NCBI GenBank assembly: GCA_016214855.1
Contig: JACRMT010000012.1
Coordinates: 1 to 64,000 of the forward strand
DNA length: 64,000 bases
From: Nitrospirota bacterium
GTDB lineage: Bacteria; Nitrospirota; Thermodesulfovibrionia; Thermodesulfovibrionales; UBA6898
Reading direction: 5' to 3'
The translations under genes were made by a program, and so were the position numbers. Positions 48,235 through 56,330 of this stretch are shown here, one piece after another; the stretch's first letter is position 1; every line of letters starts with the position of its first letter. The notes under the pieces are model-generated. The model searched no databases and was not told the DNA's origin. It saw nothing but the letters and a program-made list of their open reading frames with translations.

Positions 48235-49111
48235 AGTATTCCTCTCCTATGCGGGCATTCAGCACCTCAAGTTCCATGTCTTTATCTTCGCCGAGCACAC
48301 CGCAGGCGTCAGCGCGGCACTGCTTGCAATGGGTCATCTGCTCGATATGGGGAGCACAGTCACTCCGCATCTTCGCGATCATATCATTCGACGGCCTCTG
48401 CAGGGAGGCGAATTCAGCCTGAGGGATCAGCGGCATGATGTTATGGATGTCAGCCCCCTTCATTCCGGCGAACCAGGCGATCATCGGTATTTCGACATCG
48501 TTGATCCCGGGTATGTAGACGGTATTCACCTTCACCATAAACCCTGCATCGATGGCATTAATAAGACCTCTCTGCTGATTGATAACCATCTGTTCAGCAG
48601 CCTCCCTGCCCCGGAGCGTTCTTCCCCGATAGCTGACCCAGGAATAGACCTTCTCGGCTACCATATGGGTGAGGGCATTGATCGTGATCGTGATACTCCT
48701 GACGCCCACTCGCATGAGGTCTTCTATCCTGTCAGGCAGGCAGAGTCCGTTAGTCGAAACGCAGAGCGTCAGATCAGGAAACGCACGGTGAATGGACGCC
48801 ATGGTCTCAAAGGTCGAGTCATTGGCCAGAGGATCACCCGGGCCGGCTATGCCGACGACGGTCAGATTATCATTTCGGTCGAGCAGTGCCTCGACCCTCT
48901 CCAGGGCCTCATACGATTTCAGAACGCGGCTGGTTATGCCGGGCCGTGATTCGTTTGCACAGTCGTATTTACGAATACAATACCGGCACTGTATGTTGCA
49001 TGCTGGCGCAACCGGCAGATGTATCCTGCCGAACTTGTGATGCGCTTCCTTCGAAAAGCACGGATGGGTCTTCTTTATGTCTCTGCTCTTGAATAATGGC
49101 ATCCCTGTCAT
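48221..49111 (-). CDS. nifB: nitrogenase cofactor radical SAM protein NifB
   Basis: NifB builds the 8Fe-9S-C precursor (NifB-co) of the FeMo cofactor. The 296-residue protein has HPCFSKEAHHKFGRIHLPVA, the radical SAM motif CNIQCRYC, GIAGPGDPLAN and a C-terminal cluster motif HCKQCRADACG. It is the short form without the NifX-like domain; a separate NifX is at 53218-53613. The start has GAGAGGTGG. A near-perfect sigma-54 promoter and a NifA site lie upstream. It heads the nifB-modA-modB-modC-nifV operon and overlaps modA. Confidence 0.95.
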   Translation of the reverse strand: MTGMPLFKSRDIKKTHPCFSKEAHHKFGRIHLPVAPACNIQCRYCIRKYDCANESRPGITSRVLKSYEALERVEALLDRNDNLTVVGIAGPGDPLANDSTFETMASIHRAFPDLTLCVSTNGLCLPDRIEDLMRVGVRSITITINALTHMVAEKVYSWVSYRGRTLRGREAAEQMVINQQRGLINAIDAGFMVKVNTVYIPGINDVEIPMIAWFAGMKGADIHNIMPLIPQAEFASLQRPSNDMIAKMRSDCAPHIEQMTHCKQCRADACGVLGEDKDMELEVLNARIGEEYCEMV

Positions 49112-49148
49112 GATCGTCCACCTCTCTTTCGTAATTTAATATATCTAT

Positions 49149-49164
49149 TGCAAGTGAGGTGCCA
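49149..49164 (-). promoter_or_regulatory. sigma-54 promoter of nifB-modABC-nifV
   Basis: On the minus strand TGGCACCTCACTTGCA fits TGGCACG-N4-TTGCW with a single mismatch. Predicted start about 49138, 27 nt before the nifB ATG. Confidence 0.85.
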
Positions 49165-49228
49165 TTCGCTAAGAGGCCGGAAAGACAGGAGGTTTGGGCT
49201 TCACACGAGGGGCGCTTTGCGCCAGTGT

Positions 49229-49244
49229 TGTAGTTGGTCAGACA
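49229..49244. promoter_or_regulatory. NifA upstream activator site (TGT-N10-ACA) of nifB
   Basis: TGTAGTTGGTCAGACA fits TGT-N10-ACA and is centred about 98 bp upstream of the predicted nifB start. The remainder of the 322-bp gap 49112-49433 shows no other gene. Confidence 0.7.
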
Positions 49245-49433
49245 AAATTGTAGGTTTCAGCGTGCCGACAGGGGCAGAGATCATGATAACGACAGGCGGA
49301 GGCGATTAAGATAGCAGAGGCTCTCCTGGCTGATAATAGATAGCGTCAAGAATGTTTCGCACATTTCCCTGTAGTTTACGCCGAGTTCTTCATGATTGTG
49401 CAACGTTCTTTATGGAGCAGAATGATCGTCCTT

Positions 49434-49985
49434 TTACGCTAATGCCTTCTCCGGCACATGTTCAGCCGGAATTTCGATATGGACCAGAATATCAGGTTTG
49501 ATCCTGATGGCGCCAAAGAGGGCGCTGAAGGGGGTGATGCCAAAATCCGGCAGGTGCAGGCTGACATCAACAACGTACCGGCTCCTGCTCTCTTTCCTGA
49601 CATTGAGTGATATTTCCCTTGCCTGACCATGCACGATGAGTTGGCCGGTAACAAGATAGTCCCCATCATGCTTTTTGATTGATGAAGAAGTCAGGGCAAT
49701 CTCGGGGTAGGTTTCAGCTTGCAGCACTTCTCTGATGATATTATTGTTTATGTCATCCTTGTCCCTGAGGCTCAGGAGATCAGGTCTTTCCCTGCCATCT
49801 GCCATGGCGCAATCAACGCGCAACGACTGGGTATCGAAACGGGCGCTGATGAAGTGGTCCGCACCGCCAACGTCGATAAAGAAAGAAGTGACATTAATTC
49901 GCAGATCATGCGCAAAACGAGACAGCATGCCTTCTTTGAAGGTGAATATCTGACATGCTGCTGTTGACTGGTCAACTCTCTGCAT
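49434..49985 (-). CDS. YceI-like lipid-binding-fold protein
   Basis: A 183-residue protein with the YceI pattern: the opening STAACQIFTFKEGMLSRFAHDLRI, a central LRDKDDINNNIIREVLQAETYPEI and a final lipocalin-like strand set. It lacks a signal peptide, unlike most YceI proteins, so it is cytosolic or mis-started. YceI family members bind isoprenoids. TCTCC-type ribosome site upstream. It lies between nifB and small unknown genes; a nitrogenase link is not evident. Confidence 0.8.
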   Translation of the reverse strand: MQRVDQSTAACQIFTFKEGMLSRFAHDLRINVTSFFIDVGGADHFISARFDTQSLRVDCAMADGRERPDLLSLRDKDDINNNIIREVLQAETYPEIALTSSSIKKHDGDYLVTGQLIVHGQAREISLNVRKESRSRYVVDVSLHLPDFGITPFSALFGAIRIKPDILVHIEIPAEHVPEKALA

Positions 49986-50230
49986 TGAAAATCTCCTGGA
50001 ACAATGTGCCTTAATTATATCTTATGGAAGCAGAGAGAGGCAGGTGGTTATCTCTTTGCAGAGCTATAGCAACCGCGCAGAACAGAAATAGTGAAAGAGA
50101 TCAGGATGTAATGAGGTGATTAGTGAAGAGAAGGCAGAACGACACCAATGAGCCGACCGTGCAACCAGCATAAGCCAAAACCAAACAGCGTTTATTCCGG
50201 GTCGGCTCGATTGATTTGTTCTAAGTTTTT

Positions 50231-50497
50231 TCATGTTATTTTGTATCCTGAATATATAAACAGGAAGATGTATGCAATAGTGAATAATGTTGATAAATAG
50301 CCAAGGGCGAGCCCGACAAGAATTAGTCTTTTCCCTGTATTATTTGAAAGTCTCTTGAGTCTGGCGAAGGAGATATGACCGCACACAATGGCGGGCAGAC
50401 CGGTAATGATGCCAAAGAATAGGCTTGAAATACCAAGCCATAGACACCACTTGGAAAGAGGTTGCCTTTCTTGAGTTGAATTTTCTATTGCCGTCAT
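50231..50497 (-). CDS. DUF4190-type small membrane protein
   Basis: An 88-residue protein with two hydrophobic segments (WLGISSLFFGIITGLPAIVCG and LVGLALGYLSTLFTIAYIFLF) separated by a basic loop HISFARLKR. This is the DUF4190 pattern of small membrane proteins of unknown role. No strong ribosome site precedes the ATG. A 10-bp inverted repeat (TTGTTCTAAG at 50216-50225 and its complement at 50545-50554) brackets the gene. Confidence 0.7.
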   Translation of the reverse strand: MTAIENSTQERQPLSKWCLWLGISSLFFGIITGLPAIVCGHISFARLKRLSNNTGKRLILVGLALGYLSTLFTIAYIFLFIYSGYKIT

Positions 50498-50573
50498 TGT
50501 CTTGGACTTTATTGCCGTTAATTGCTGTTATTTGTCTTTATTGACTTAGAACAAGTTATTATCTAGTTTCAGG

Positions 50574-50664
50574 AAAGCATATAATATTAGATACTTCCAA
50601 AGCATATAGCTTTAGATGCTTTTGGATTTTTTACCTGCCCGGCAAAGCATCTAATACTATATGC
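50574..50664. repeat. three related AT-rich palindromic units
   Basis: AAAGCATATAATATTAGATA (50574-50596), AAAGCATATAGCTTTAGATG (50599-50621) and AAAGCATCTAATACTATATG (50643-50664). Each begins AAAGCAT and pairs with its neighbours as an inverted repeat. They occupy the 386-bp gap before hicA; nothing else is visible there. Confidence 0.6.
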
Positions 50665-50883
50665 ATTTCCATTTTTATTCTCAGGCCTGGAATTGACGCG
50701 GCGGATGGATCTTGTTTCTGAAAGTCCTGATTGTCTCCCCATTCATTTCGGCCCCTCCAAAAGAACTGAGGCTAATATATCAAGCAGGAAATTATGTGTC
50801 AATCCAAAAAGGGATGATCGTGAAAGGCGAGGGTTACGGGGTTCTCCAGCCGCTTGGCCGGGTCATCAAATAGAGCTCTGAGA

Positions 50884-51105
50884 TTACAGATTATTGAATT
50901 CATCTACTGAAAGGCCTGCCTGAGATATGAGTTTGCGGAGCAGGCCGGGGCCAAGTTCGTCATGCTGGGGAATTGACAGGGTCCACTGAAAGCCGGGTTT
51001 TGTCATCATTACATGAGAACCCTTCTGACGGGAGACAGTCCAGCCAGCTTTCTGGAACTTCCTGACCGCCTCCGGACCGGAACAGAGTCTCAGACTGCCT
51101 GCCAT
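50884..51105 (-). CDS. hicA: HicA family toxin
   Basis: A 73-residue mRNA-interferase-like HicA toxin with the double-stranded-RNA-binding fold: KAGWTVSRQKGSHVMM contains the catalytic His, and SIPQHDELGPGLLRKLISQAGL is the usual end. It overlaps the HicB start/stop (TAATG). The toxin gene follows the antitoxin gene. Confidence 0.9.
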   Translation of the reverse strand: MAGSLRLCSGPEAVRKFQKAGWTVSRQKGSHVMMTKPGFQWTLSIPQHDELGPGLLRKLISQAGLSVDEFNNL

Positions 51106-51305
51106 TAAACCGCGACTTCAACCAAGCCGGAAGAATCATGCTCCTGTTTCGACTCCATTACTTCAAGCCATCCTTCAACAGCTTCCTTTATATTGGAGAT
51201 AGCTTCTTCATAGGTCTTGCCCTGGGAAAGGCAGCCCGGAAGCGCAGGAACTTCTGCAACATAATAACCCGCCTCATCCTGTTCAATTCTCACATGCAGT
51301 TTCAT
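51105..51305 (-). CDS. hicB: HicB family antitoxin
   Basis: A 66-residue HicB antitoxin from the ATG at 51303-51305, with AAAGGAG upstream. It opens with HVRIEQDEAGYYVAEVPALPGC, the partial RNase H-like fold, followed by TYEEAISNIKEAVEGWLEVM. It lacks the C-terminal DNA-binding domain of longer HicB, so autoregulation is uncertain. Confidence 0.9.
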   Translation of the reverse strand: MKLHVRIEQDEAGYYVAEVPALPGCLSQGKTYEEAISNIKEAVEGWLEVMESKQEHDSSGLVEVAV

Positions 51306-51437
51306 GCACTCTCCTTTATTCACAAGCTTAAATGCAATTTACCACATGGACTATTTAATGTCAAAACGGTCAGGGTGCCGGCCAATATGAAGACTATTCT
51401 CTCGACCGAAAGAAGATCGACGCACCAGTCTGCTGAC

Positions 51438-51890
51438 TCAGGCCATCTTCCTCAAACAGATAAGACCGGTCTTTTCCCACCGGAGCCCTGAATAAAAAGC
51501 CAATGCCGGAAGGTTATCCTTATCAGCCAGGAGCTGGAGGCGTTTCAGTTTCCGCTCTTGCGCCCATTTCATGACATATTCAAGCAGTCGGGAGCCGATT
51601 CCCTTTCCCCTGTGTTCCCGTGCCACCACAACATCCTCGACCAGGCCGACGCGGCCGCCTTCTGCTGTCGAGATGAGCGTCTGGACTGTGGCCATCCCTA
51701 CGACAGCACTACCTGACTCAGCGACCAGCAGCAGCGAACCACCCGAGGGATCGTTGATCATACAGCCCAACCCACGGGTCTGTTTCCCGGGATCGGGCTT
51801 AAAGTCAGCCTCGATGCTGAAGAGCTCAGTGAGCAGGGCGCACATGCCGGAGATGTCATCTGTCCGGGCCGGCCGTATTGTGACTTCCAT
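51438..51890 (-). CDS. GNAT acetyltransferase
   Basis: A 150-residue GNAT-family N-acetyltransferase. The acetyl-CoA motif A is VEDVVVAREHRGKGIGSRLLEYV, with the R-x-x-G-x-G loop, and LQLLADKDNLPALAFY is motif B. The substrate is unknown. It follows the nif ferredoxin gene by 6 bp and is the last gene of the nif cluster, an arrangement seen in other nif clusters. Confidence 0.85.
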   Translation of the reverse strand: MEVTIRPARTDDISGMCALLTELFSIEADFKPDPGKQTRGLGCMINDPSGGSLLLVAESGSAVVGMATVQTLISTAEGGRVGLVEDVVVAREHRGKGIGSRLLEYVMKWAQERKLKRLQLLADKDNLPALAFYSGLRWEKTGLICLRKMA

Positions 51891-51896
51891 GCAATG

Positions 51897-52172
51897 TTAG
51901 AGCGAAATATGGGTCTGACATTTTTTTGTGCAGGTGCGTGCACAGGCCTCGCAACCGATGCAGTTATCCGGATGTGCGACAGACATCACCTTGTTGCCCA
52001 TGTCGTCGCCGTATTCGTCCTCACCCTCAAAGGGCTTTTCTATCAATTCCAGCACGTCTCTGCTGCAGACCTTGTAGCAGCGTCCGCAGCCGATGCATTT
52101 GTTCACATCGATTGATTCAATGAATCGCGGCGTCCATGTCAGGCCGCCCCGCGTATAACTTATGGTTGCCAT
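51897..52172 (-). CDS. fdxB: nif-specific 2x[4Fe-4S] ferredoxin (FdxN/FdxB-like)
   Basis: A 91-residue ferredoxin from the ATG at 52170-52172 after AAGGAGG. The opening TRGGLTWTPRFIESID, the first cluster CIGCGRCYKVCSRDVLEL, an acidic insert, and CIGCEACARTCTKKCQTH match the nif-specific ferredoxin III family. It likely donates electrons to or within nitrogenase assembly. It follows nifI2 and a repeat-filled gap. Confidence 0.9.
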   Translation of the reverse strand: MATISYTRGGLTWTPRFIESIDVNKCIGCGRCYKVCSRDVLELIEKPFEGEDEYGDDMGNKVMSVAHPDNCIGCEACARTCTKKCQTHISL

Positions 52173-52185
52173 AATTTCCTCCTTT

Positions 52186-52376
52186 TTGATAAAGCGATCA
52201 GCTGTCAGCATTCAGCTTTCAGTTCAAACAAAACAAATCCTCGCCATGCGCTAATCATTTGTTTTGATGATAGTTGATTGCTCTTATCAGCCTTTCTAAT
52301 TGCTGACGGCTGATCGCTATTTACTTCTTTTGTCTCGCTGATTGCTAACAGCTGATAGCTGAATGCTTTTTTTACG
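52186..52376. repeat. GCTGATAGCTGA-type repeats between nifI2 and ferredoxin gene
   Basis: Several degenerate units (GATCAGCTGTCAGCATTCAG; GCTGATTGCTAACAGCTGATAG) fill the 199-bp gap. Same family as the units in carA, carB and nifEN. Confidence 0.65.
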
Positions 52377-52791
52377 CTATCGCCTCTCCGCCGGTTTCTG
52401 ATGTCCTGACCCTTATTGCATTTTCAATGGGCGATACAAAGATCTTGCCATCACCTGTCTTACCGGTCTGATTCAGCTTTATCAGTGACTTCACGATCTT
52501 GCCAACCAGGTCATCAGGCACCACCATGGTCAGCATCCTCTTGGGAACGAAAAGTGCGACCGTCGGGAGCGCATGCTCAAGGGCATAGGCCGCAGGTGTC
52601 GGTTTCAGCTTTGCGGGGGTGCAGAAGCTGTCCGGCAGGTCAGGGTCAAGGTCGTTGTTGCAGACCATTCCCCTCTGCTTGCCTCTGCCGTCAACGCTCT
52701 GGATAGAGAGAGAAGGAAAGCCGAGGTCCTCCAGCACCTTCTTGGTCTCCGGAAGCTTGTCTCTCCGAATGATGGCGGTGATCTCTTTCAT
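52372..52791 (-). CDS. nifI2: nitrogenase P-II-like regulator NifI2
   Basis: A 139-residue P-II paralogue that, with NifI1, binds nitrogenase and switches it off on ammonium. It has MKEITAIIRRDKLPETKKVL, an unusual long T-loop (GRGKQRGMVCNNDLDPDLPD and on) and the C-terminal [18 protein letters not shown]. No modifiable tyrosine is at the T-loop tip. It overlaps nifI1 by 4 bp. In most anaerobes nifI1-nifI2 lie between nifH and nifD; here they are downstream of nifX. Confidence 0.92.
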   Translation of the reverse strand: MKEITAIIRRDKLPETKKVLEDLGFPSLSIQSVDGRGKQRGMVCNNDLDPDLPDSFCTPAKLKPTPAAYALEHALPTVALFVPKRMLTMVVPDDLVGKIVKSLIKLNQTGKTGDGKIFVSPIENAIRVRTSETGGEAIA

Positions 52792-53105
52792 AGCACCGCC
52801 TCCCCGGTCCGAACTGTGTACGCAGTCTCAACAGGGCTTATGAAGATCTTGCCGTCACCGACAAAGCCAGTTCTGGATTTGTCCATCATGAGCTTGACCA
52901 CCTTGTCTACATCCGTGTCGTTGACGACCATCATGACCAGCATTTTTGGCAGCTCGTCATAATGTATCGGCCCTACCTGCAATCCCTTCTGCTTTCCTCT
53001 GCCGAATACCGGCATCTTGGTGAGCGACGGAAAGCCTGCCCCCTCCAGTGCCTGGACCACCTCCTGCTCTTTTTCCGGCCGTATAAACGCTCTGATCATC
53101 TTCAT
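52788..53105 (-). CDS. nifI1: nitrogenase P-II-like regulator NifI1
   Basis: A 105-residue P-II paralogue. It opens MKMIRAFIRPEKEQEVVQAL, has the NifI1-type T-loop PVFGRGKQKGLQVGPIHYDE, and ends VGDGKIFISPVETAYTVRTGE. The pair with NifI2 predicts rapid post-translational inhibition of nitrogenase by ammonium, relieved by 2-oxoglutarate. ATG has AGGAGG-type signal upstream (CCAAGGAGGAAG). It follows nifX by 112 bp of repeats. Confidence 0.92.
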   Translation of the reverse strand: MKMIRAFIRPEKEQEVVQALEGAGFPSLTKMPVFGRGKQKGLQVGPIHYDELPKMLVMMVVNDTDVDKVVKLMMDKSRTGFVGDGKIFISPVETAYTVRTGEAVL

Positions 53106-53111
53106 GGTTAC

Positions 53112-53226
53112 TTCCTCCTTGGTAGTAGCTGTCAGCTATCAGCCAACAGCTGTCAGTTAAAATAATTTTTAATACGCTGCTATCATCCGCTTTAAGCTGT
53201 GCGCTGACAGCTGATGGCTAATCGCT
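53112..53226. repeat. GCTGTCAGCTATCAGC-type repeats between nifX and nifI1
   Basis: Degenerate AGCTGTCAGCTATCAGCCAA and GCTGACAGCTGATGGCTAAT units lie at both ends of the gap (53112-53158 and 53198-53226); the latter overlaps the nifX stop. Confidence 0.6.
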
Positions 53227-53613
53227 ATTCAACGCTTTTCTGAGCCATGGCGGCGGCGAACTTTTTATAGTCTCAGACAGTTTCAGTACAGACTCCTCAA
53301 TGCTCACCGGCTCTTTCACCTTCACCGGCATGATGCCCTTCCGGGCAAGACGCGCTGCGGAAGGTCCGCCGATCTCCGTCAGATATATGATCTTGCAATC
53401 TGATATCCGGTCTACCTTGTTCTCGACACGCTCGTCATGGATCTTGCCCATGCCCTTTGTCTCTTCAACTGCAGTGTCTCTGCCCTCAGAGAACCTTCGG
53501 ATCTCGACCAGGGAATGTCCGCTGCTATTGAGTTCATAAATGACAAACATGCCGGCCCTTCCGAAATGCTCGTTTACGCTTATCCCGTCTGTTGTCGCAA
53601 ATGCAACTTTCAT
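53218..53613 (-). CDS. nifX: FeMo-cofactor carrier NifX-like protein
   Basis: A 131-residue member of the NifX/NifB-C-terminal/NafY family that binds cofactor precursors. It has MKVAFATTDGISVNEHFGRAG, a central DRISDCKIIYLTEIGGPSAA and an RKGIMPVKV strand. The start overlaps the nifEN stop by 4 bp, so it is made with NifEN, the scaffold it serves. NifB here lacks this domain, so it is supplied as a separate protein. Confidence 0.9.
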   Translation of the reverse strand: MKVAFATTDGISVNEHFGRAGMFVIYELNSSGHSLVEIRRFSEGRDTAVEETKGMGKIHDERVENKVDRISDCKIIYLTEIGGPSAARLARKGIMPVKVKEPVSIEESVLKLSETIKSSPPPWLRKALNSD

Positions 53614-56312
53614 GAGTGCACCTCCTTAGCAAATAATGTTGCTGCTTCCTGTATCAGGGACTGAGTCCCGCGATATCCTATAGTGATCCTGTTGGTATTG
53701 CCAAAGACCTTGTACACAGGGAAGCCCGTCTGGAGCAGTGAAGTTCCCAATCGCTTCGCAGTCTCTTCTGCATGGGAGTTCGATATGATCAGATCAAACT
53801 CCCCATTAATAGAAAAAAGGTCTCCGACTGCGATACTGTCTGCCTGAATCTTTCCTGCAGCAGCAGAGGACTGAGGCACTACTGCAAGAGAAATATCTGC
53901 TGCCATCTCTATGACCCATTTCGAGGTCTGGAGCGCATGATCAGGCTCAAGTGCAATGCATATCCGTTTTGAAGCGAAGAAGGCATGTGCGTCTCTCATG
54001 CTGTCTGAAAGGATACGCCGCTGCCTTTCATATTGCGTTGGAACCGGTCTTCCGGCAAGCATGCCGAGCATCTCCATGAATCGGGAAGTGTCCTCCAGGC
54101 CCGCAAGACTGTCAAACACCCTGTACTCGACGCCGAACCGTTCTTTCAAGGCTTGTGCTGCAGGCTCCAGGCTCATGCCGATTGCTATGGTAAATTCTGA
54201 AGAGCCCATTGCTGCGATCTCCTGCAGCGTGGTGCCTCCTGATGCAAGAGGCGAGATGCCCTGCCTGCTTCCGTCAAGACAGGAGAGGTCCGGCAGAATA
54301 ATCGGTCTCAGGCCGAATGCCTCTGCCATCTCCCGCAGTTCAAGAAAATCGGCAGGAGTGAGATGAGATCCGGCAAGGATATTGACCTGTCCCTTGACGC
54401 ACAGAGCATGAGGAAATGCGCCTGGGGCAGAGGCAAGGCCCACAAGGGCCTCAACTGCCTTTGTATAACCTGTTTCGAGCCCGCCCTCATAGTCCGGTGT
54501 CGGTATATGCAGGACCGTTGACGCTGAACCGTCAACTGTCAACGTCCTTATTACGGCTGCGATATCATCGCCTTTCACCTCGGTCAGGCCTGATGTCAGC
54601 ACGCCGATCATATCAGGACTGTTCTTCTCAATGAATCCCCCGACTGTCTTTGACAGTGCCTCATCGCTGCCCATCACCACATCCTCAGCAAAGAGCTTGG
54701 TCCCTGCAAGGGCTATCGGCTCTCTGAAATGCTTTGTGAGGAGCACCTTGCCGAGAAAGGTGCAGCCCTGTGCCCCGTGTATAACCGGCAGCGCATTGTC
54801 TATGCCCTGCAATGCCATGGCCGCGCCGATCGACGCTGAATGCTTCAGGGGATTGATGAGGCAGCTTTCAGCGGTCAGCTTTAGGCTTTCAGCTTTTTCT
54901 CCATCATCTGTATCTGATTTATTTTCTTGTCTGCAAGCTGATCGCTGATCGCTGAATGCCGGCTGTCTGCTGTAAAACCTGATGCTGTTGCTGATCTGCT
55001 CTGCGATATTGACCAGCCCGTCATATCCTGCATACGCGACATGCCGCTCCTGGTTAACATCGATAAAAGGGTATCCTTCCTTGATCGCGAGATACTGGTT
55101 TCTTCCTCCTGCCACAAGAATGTCGGCGCCCCGGTCTCTCAGCAGCTTCTTCAGATTTTTCGGCGTTACGTCTTCAACAAGCAGAGCATCATTGCCAAGG
55201 ATCTGCTTCATCTTTTCTTCGTCCTCGGCAGTGCTCTTCTTTGTTCCTACAGCAACAATCTCTATGCCAAGGTCCATAAGTGCTGATATGAACGACCAGC
55301 TCTTCACCCCGCCCGTATAGAGCACAGCTTTTTTGCCGCGCAGATCTTCATAAGGCCTGAGCTTTTCATGCAGCTTCTGCTCTTCAACAGCAATGACCTC
55401 TTCAATCCTATCCGGCAGTTGTGGGCTGACAGCTGACAGCTGATCGCTGATCGCTCTTAGTGCCTTCGCCATTTCGGTTCTGCCGAAGAACGAAACCTCC
55501 AGATAGGGAATACCGTATTTCTGCTCCATGCCTTTGGCAATGTTGATCAGAGCCCTGCTGCATACAACCACATTCAGCTTTGCCTGGTGAGCCCGGGTGA
55601 TCTCCTCAAAGGTCGCATTCCCGGTCATACGGGACAATATCGTAATTCCGGCACGCTTCAGAACAGGTTCGATCAGCCAGAGGTCACCAGCAATGTTATA
55701 TTCTCCGATCAGGTTGATACTGTTTATGAGACCTGCATCGACATCGCCTTCCTGCCCCACTTTGGCAAAGGGGGGTGAGGGGGGATTTTCTGGCCTTTCA
55801 CCTGTTCCGATGACATGCTCAAGCAGCACTTCACCGGCAATGCGGTTACCAAGGTTCTTGGGTCCGACAAATCCTGGCGCACTCACCGGTATGACCCTGA
55901 TGCCGAGTTCTTCCTCAGCCTTTTTGCAGACGGCCACAACGTCTTCTCCGATCAGTCCGGACACGCAGGTTGCATAGACGAATATCGCCTTCGGTTTTAC
56001 GACATCTGCAGTCTTCAATATCCCACGATAGAGCTTCTCTTCCGAGCCATAGACAATGTCCAGCTCGGTCATATCTGTGGTGAAGCCCATTTTATGGAGG
56101 CTGCCCTGTGAAGAGCGTGTGCCCCTGCCTTCCCAGGAATTCCCGCAACAGGCGATGGGGCCGTGGACAAGATGGGCCGTGTCCGCAATGGGCTGAAGCA
56201 CGATCATTGCACCGTCAAAGGCACAGGACTCGCCGCCACGTGAACGGCAGACCTTGTCGCTCTTCCCTGTGCTGCATCCGTGCTCTGTTAATTTATCTAT
56301 GTTCGTGATCAT
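53610..56312 (-). CDS. nifEN: fused FeMo-cofactor scaffold NifE-NifN
   Basis: NifE and NifN normally form a heterotetramer that matures NifB-co to the FeMo cofactor. Here one 900-residue frame contains both: NifE about 1-450 (CSTGKSDKVCRSRGG, GPIACCGNSWEGR, YATCVSGLIGED, GEYNIAGD) and NifN about 484-900 (LPVIHGAQGCTFLGKVLL, VLTSGLTEVKGDDI, TVFGNTNR-type end). The joining linker (about 449-483) and two more segments (176-191 NPPSPPFAKVGQEGDV; 285-298 AISDQLSAVSPQLP) are translated repeats. The reading frame is open throughout. It follows nifK and overlaps nifX. Confidence 0.92.
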   Translation of the reverse strand: MITNIDKLTEHGCSTGKSDKVCRSRGGESCAFDGAMIVLQPIADTAHLVHGPIACCGNSWEGRGTRSSQGSLHKMGFTTDMTELDIVYGSEEKLYRGILKTADVVKPKAIFVYATCVSGLIGEDVVAVCKKAEEELGIRVIPVSAPGFVGPKNLGNRIAGEVLLEHVIGTGERPENPPSPPFAKVGQEGDVDAGLINSINLIGEYNIAGDLWLIEPVLKRAGITILSRMTGNATFEEITRAHQAKLNVVVCSRALINIAKGMEQKYGIPYLEVSFFGRTEMAKALRAISDQLSAVSPQLPDRIEEVIAVEEQKLHEKLRPYEDLRGKKAVLYTGGVKSWSFISALMDLGIEIVAVGTKKSTAEDEEKMKQILGNDALLVEDVTPKNLKKLLRDRGADILVAGGRNQYLAIKEGYPFIDVNQERHVAYAGYDGLVNIAEQISNSIRFYSRQPAFSDQRSACRQENKSDTDDGEKAESLKLTAESCLINPLKHSASIGAAMALQGIDNALPVIHGAQGCTFLGKVLLTKHFREPIALAGTKLFAEDVVMGSDEALSKTVGGFIEKNSPDMIGVLTSGLTEVKGDDIAAVIRTLTVDGSASTVLHIPTPDYEGGLETGYTKAVEALVGLASAPGAFPHALCVKGQVNILAGSHLTPADFLELREMAEAFGLRPIILPDLSCLDGSRQGISPLASGGTTLQEIAAMGSSEFTIAIGMSLEPAAQALKERFGVEYRVFDSLAGLEDTSRFMEMLGMLAGRPVPTQYERQRRILSDSMRDAHAFFASKRICIALEPDHALQTSKWVIEMAADISLAVVPQSSAAAGKIQADSIAVGDLFSINGEFDLIISNSHAEETAKRLGTSLLQTGFPVYKVFGNTNRITIGYRGTQSLIQEAATLFAKEVHS
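54866..54967. repeat. GCTTTCAGCGGTCAGC-type repeat, NifE-NifN junction
   Basis: Degenerate units GCGGTCAGCTTTAGGCTTTC and GCTGATCGCTGATCGCTGAA are read in frame at the joint of the NifE and NifN halves (about residues 449-483). Confidence 0.7.
55423..55460. repeat. GCTGACAGCTGATCGCTGA-type repeat inside nifE half
   Basis: Tandem GCTGACAGCTGACAGCTGAT-like units are read in frame as AISDQLSAVSPQL. Confidence 0.75.
55749..55796. repeat. palindromic CCCCACTTTGGCAAAGGGGGG repeat inside nifE half
   Basis: A copy of the C-rich palindromic family (hairpin around TTTGGCAAAG, outer GGGGGATTT) is read in frame as NPPSPPFAKVGQEGDV. Confidence 0.8.
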
Positions 56313-56330
56313 AGGTGTACCTTCGTCTTA

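Noticed and set aside
50693-50881. 62-residue plus-strand frame before hicA
   Set aside because: No ribosome site, no family features, unlike neighbouring coding style.
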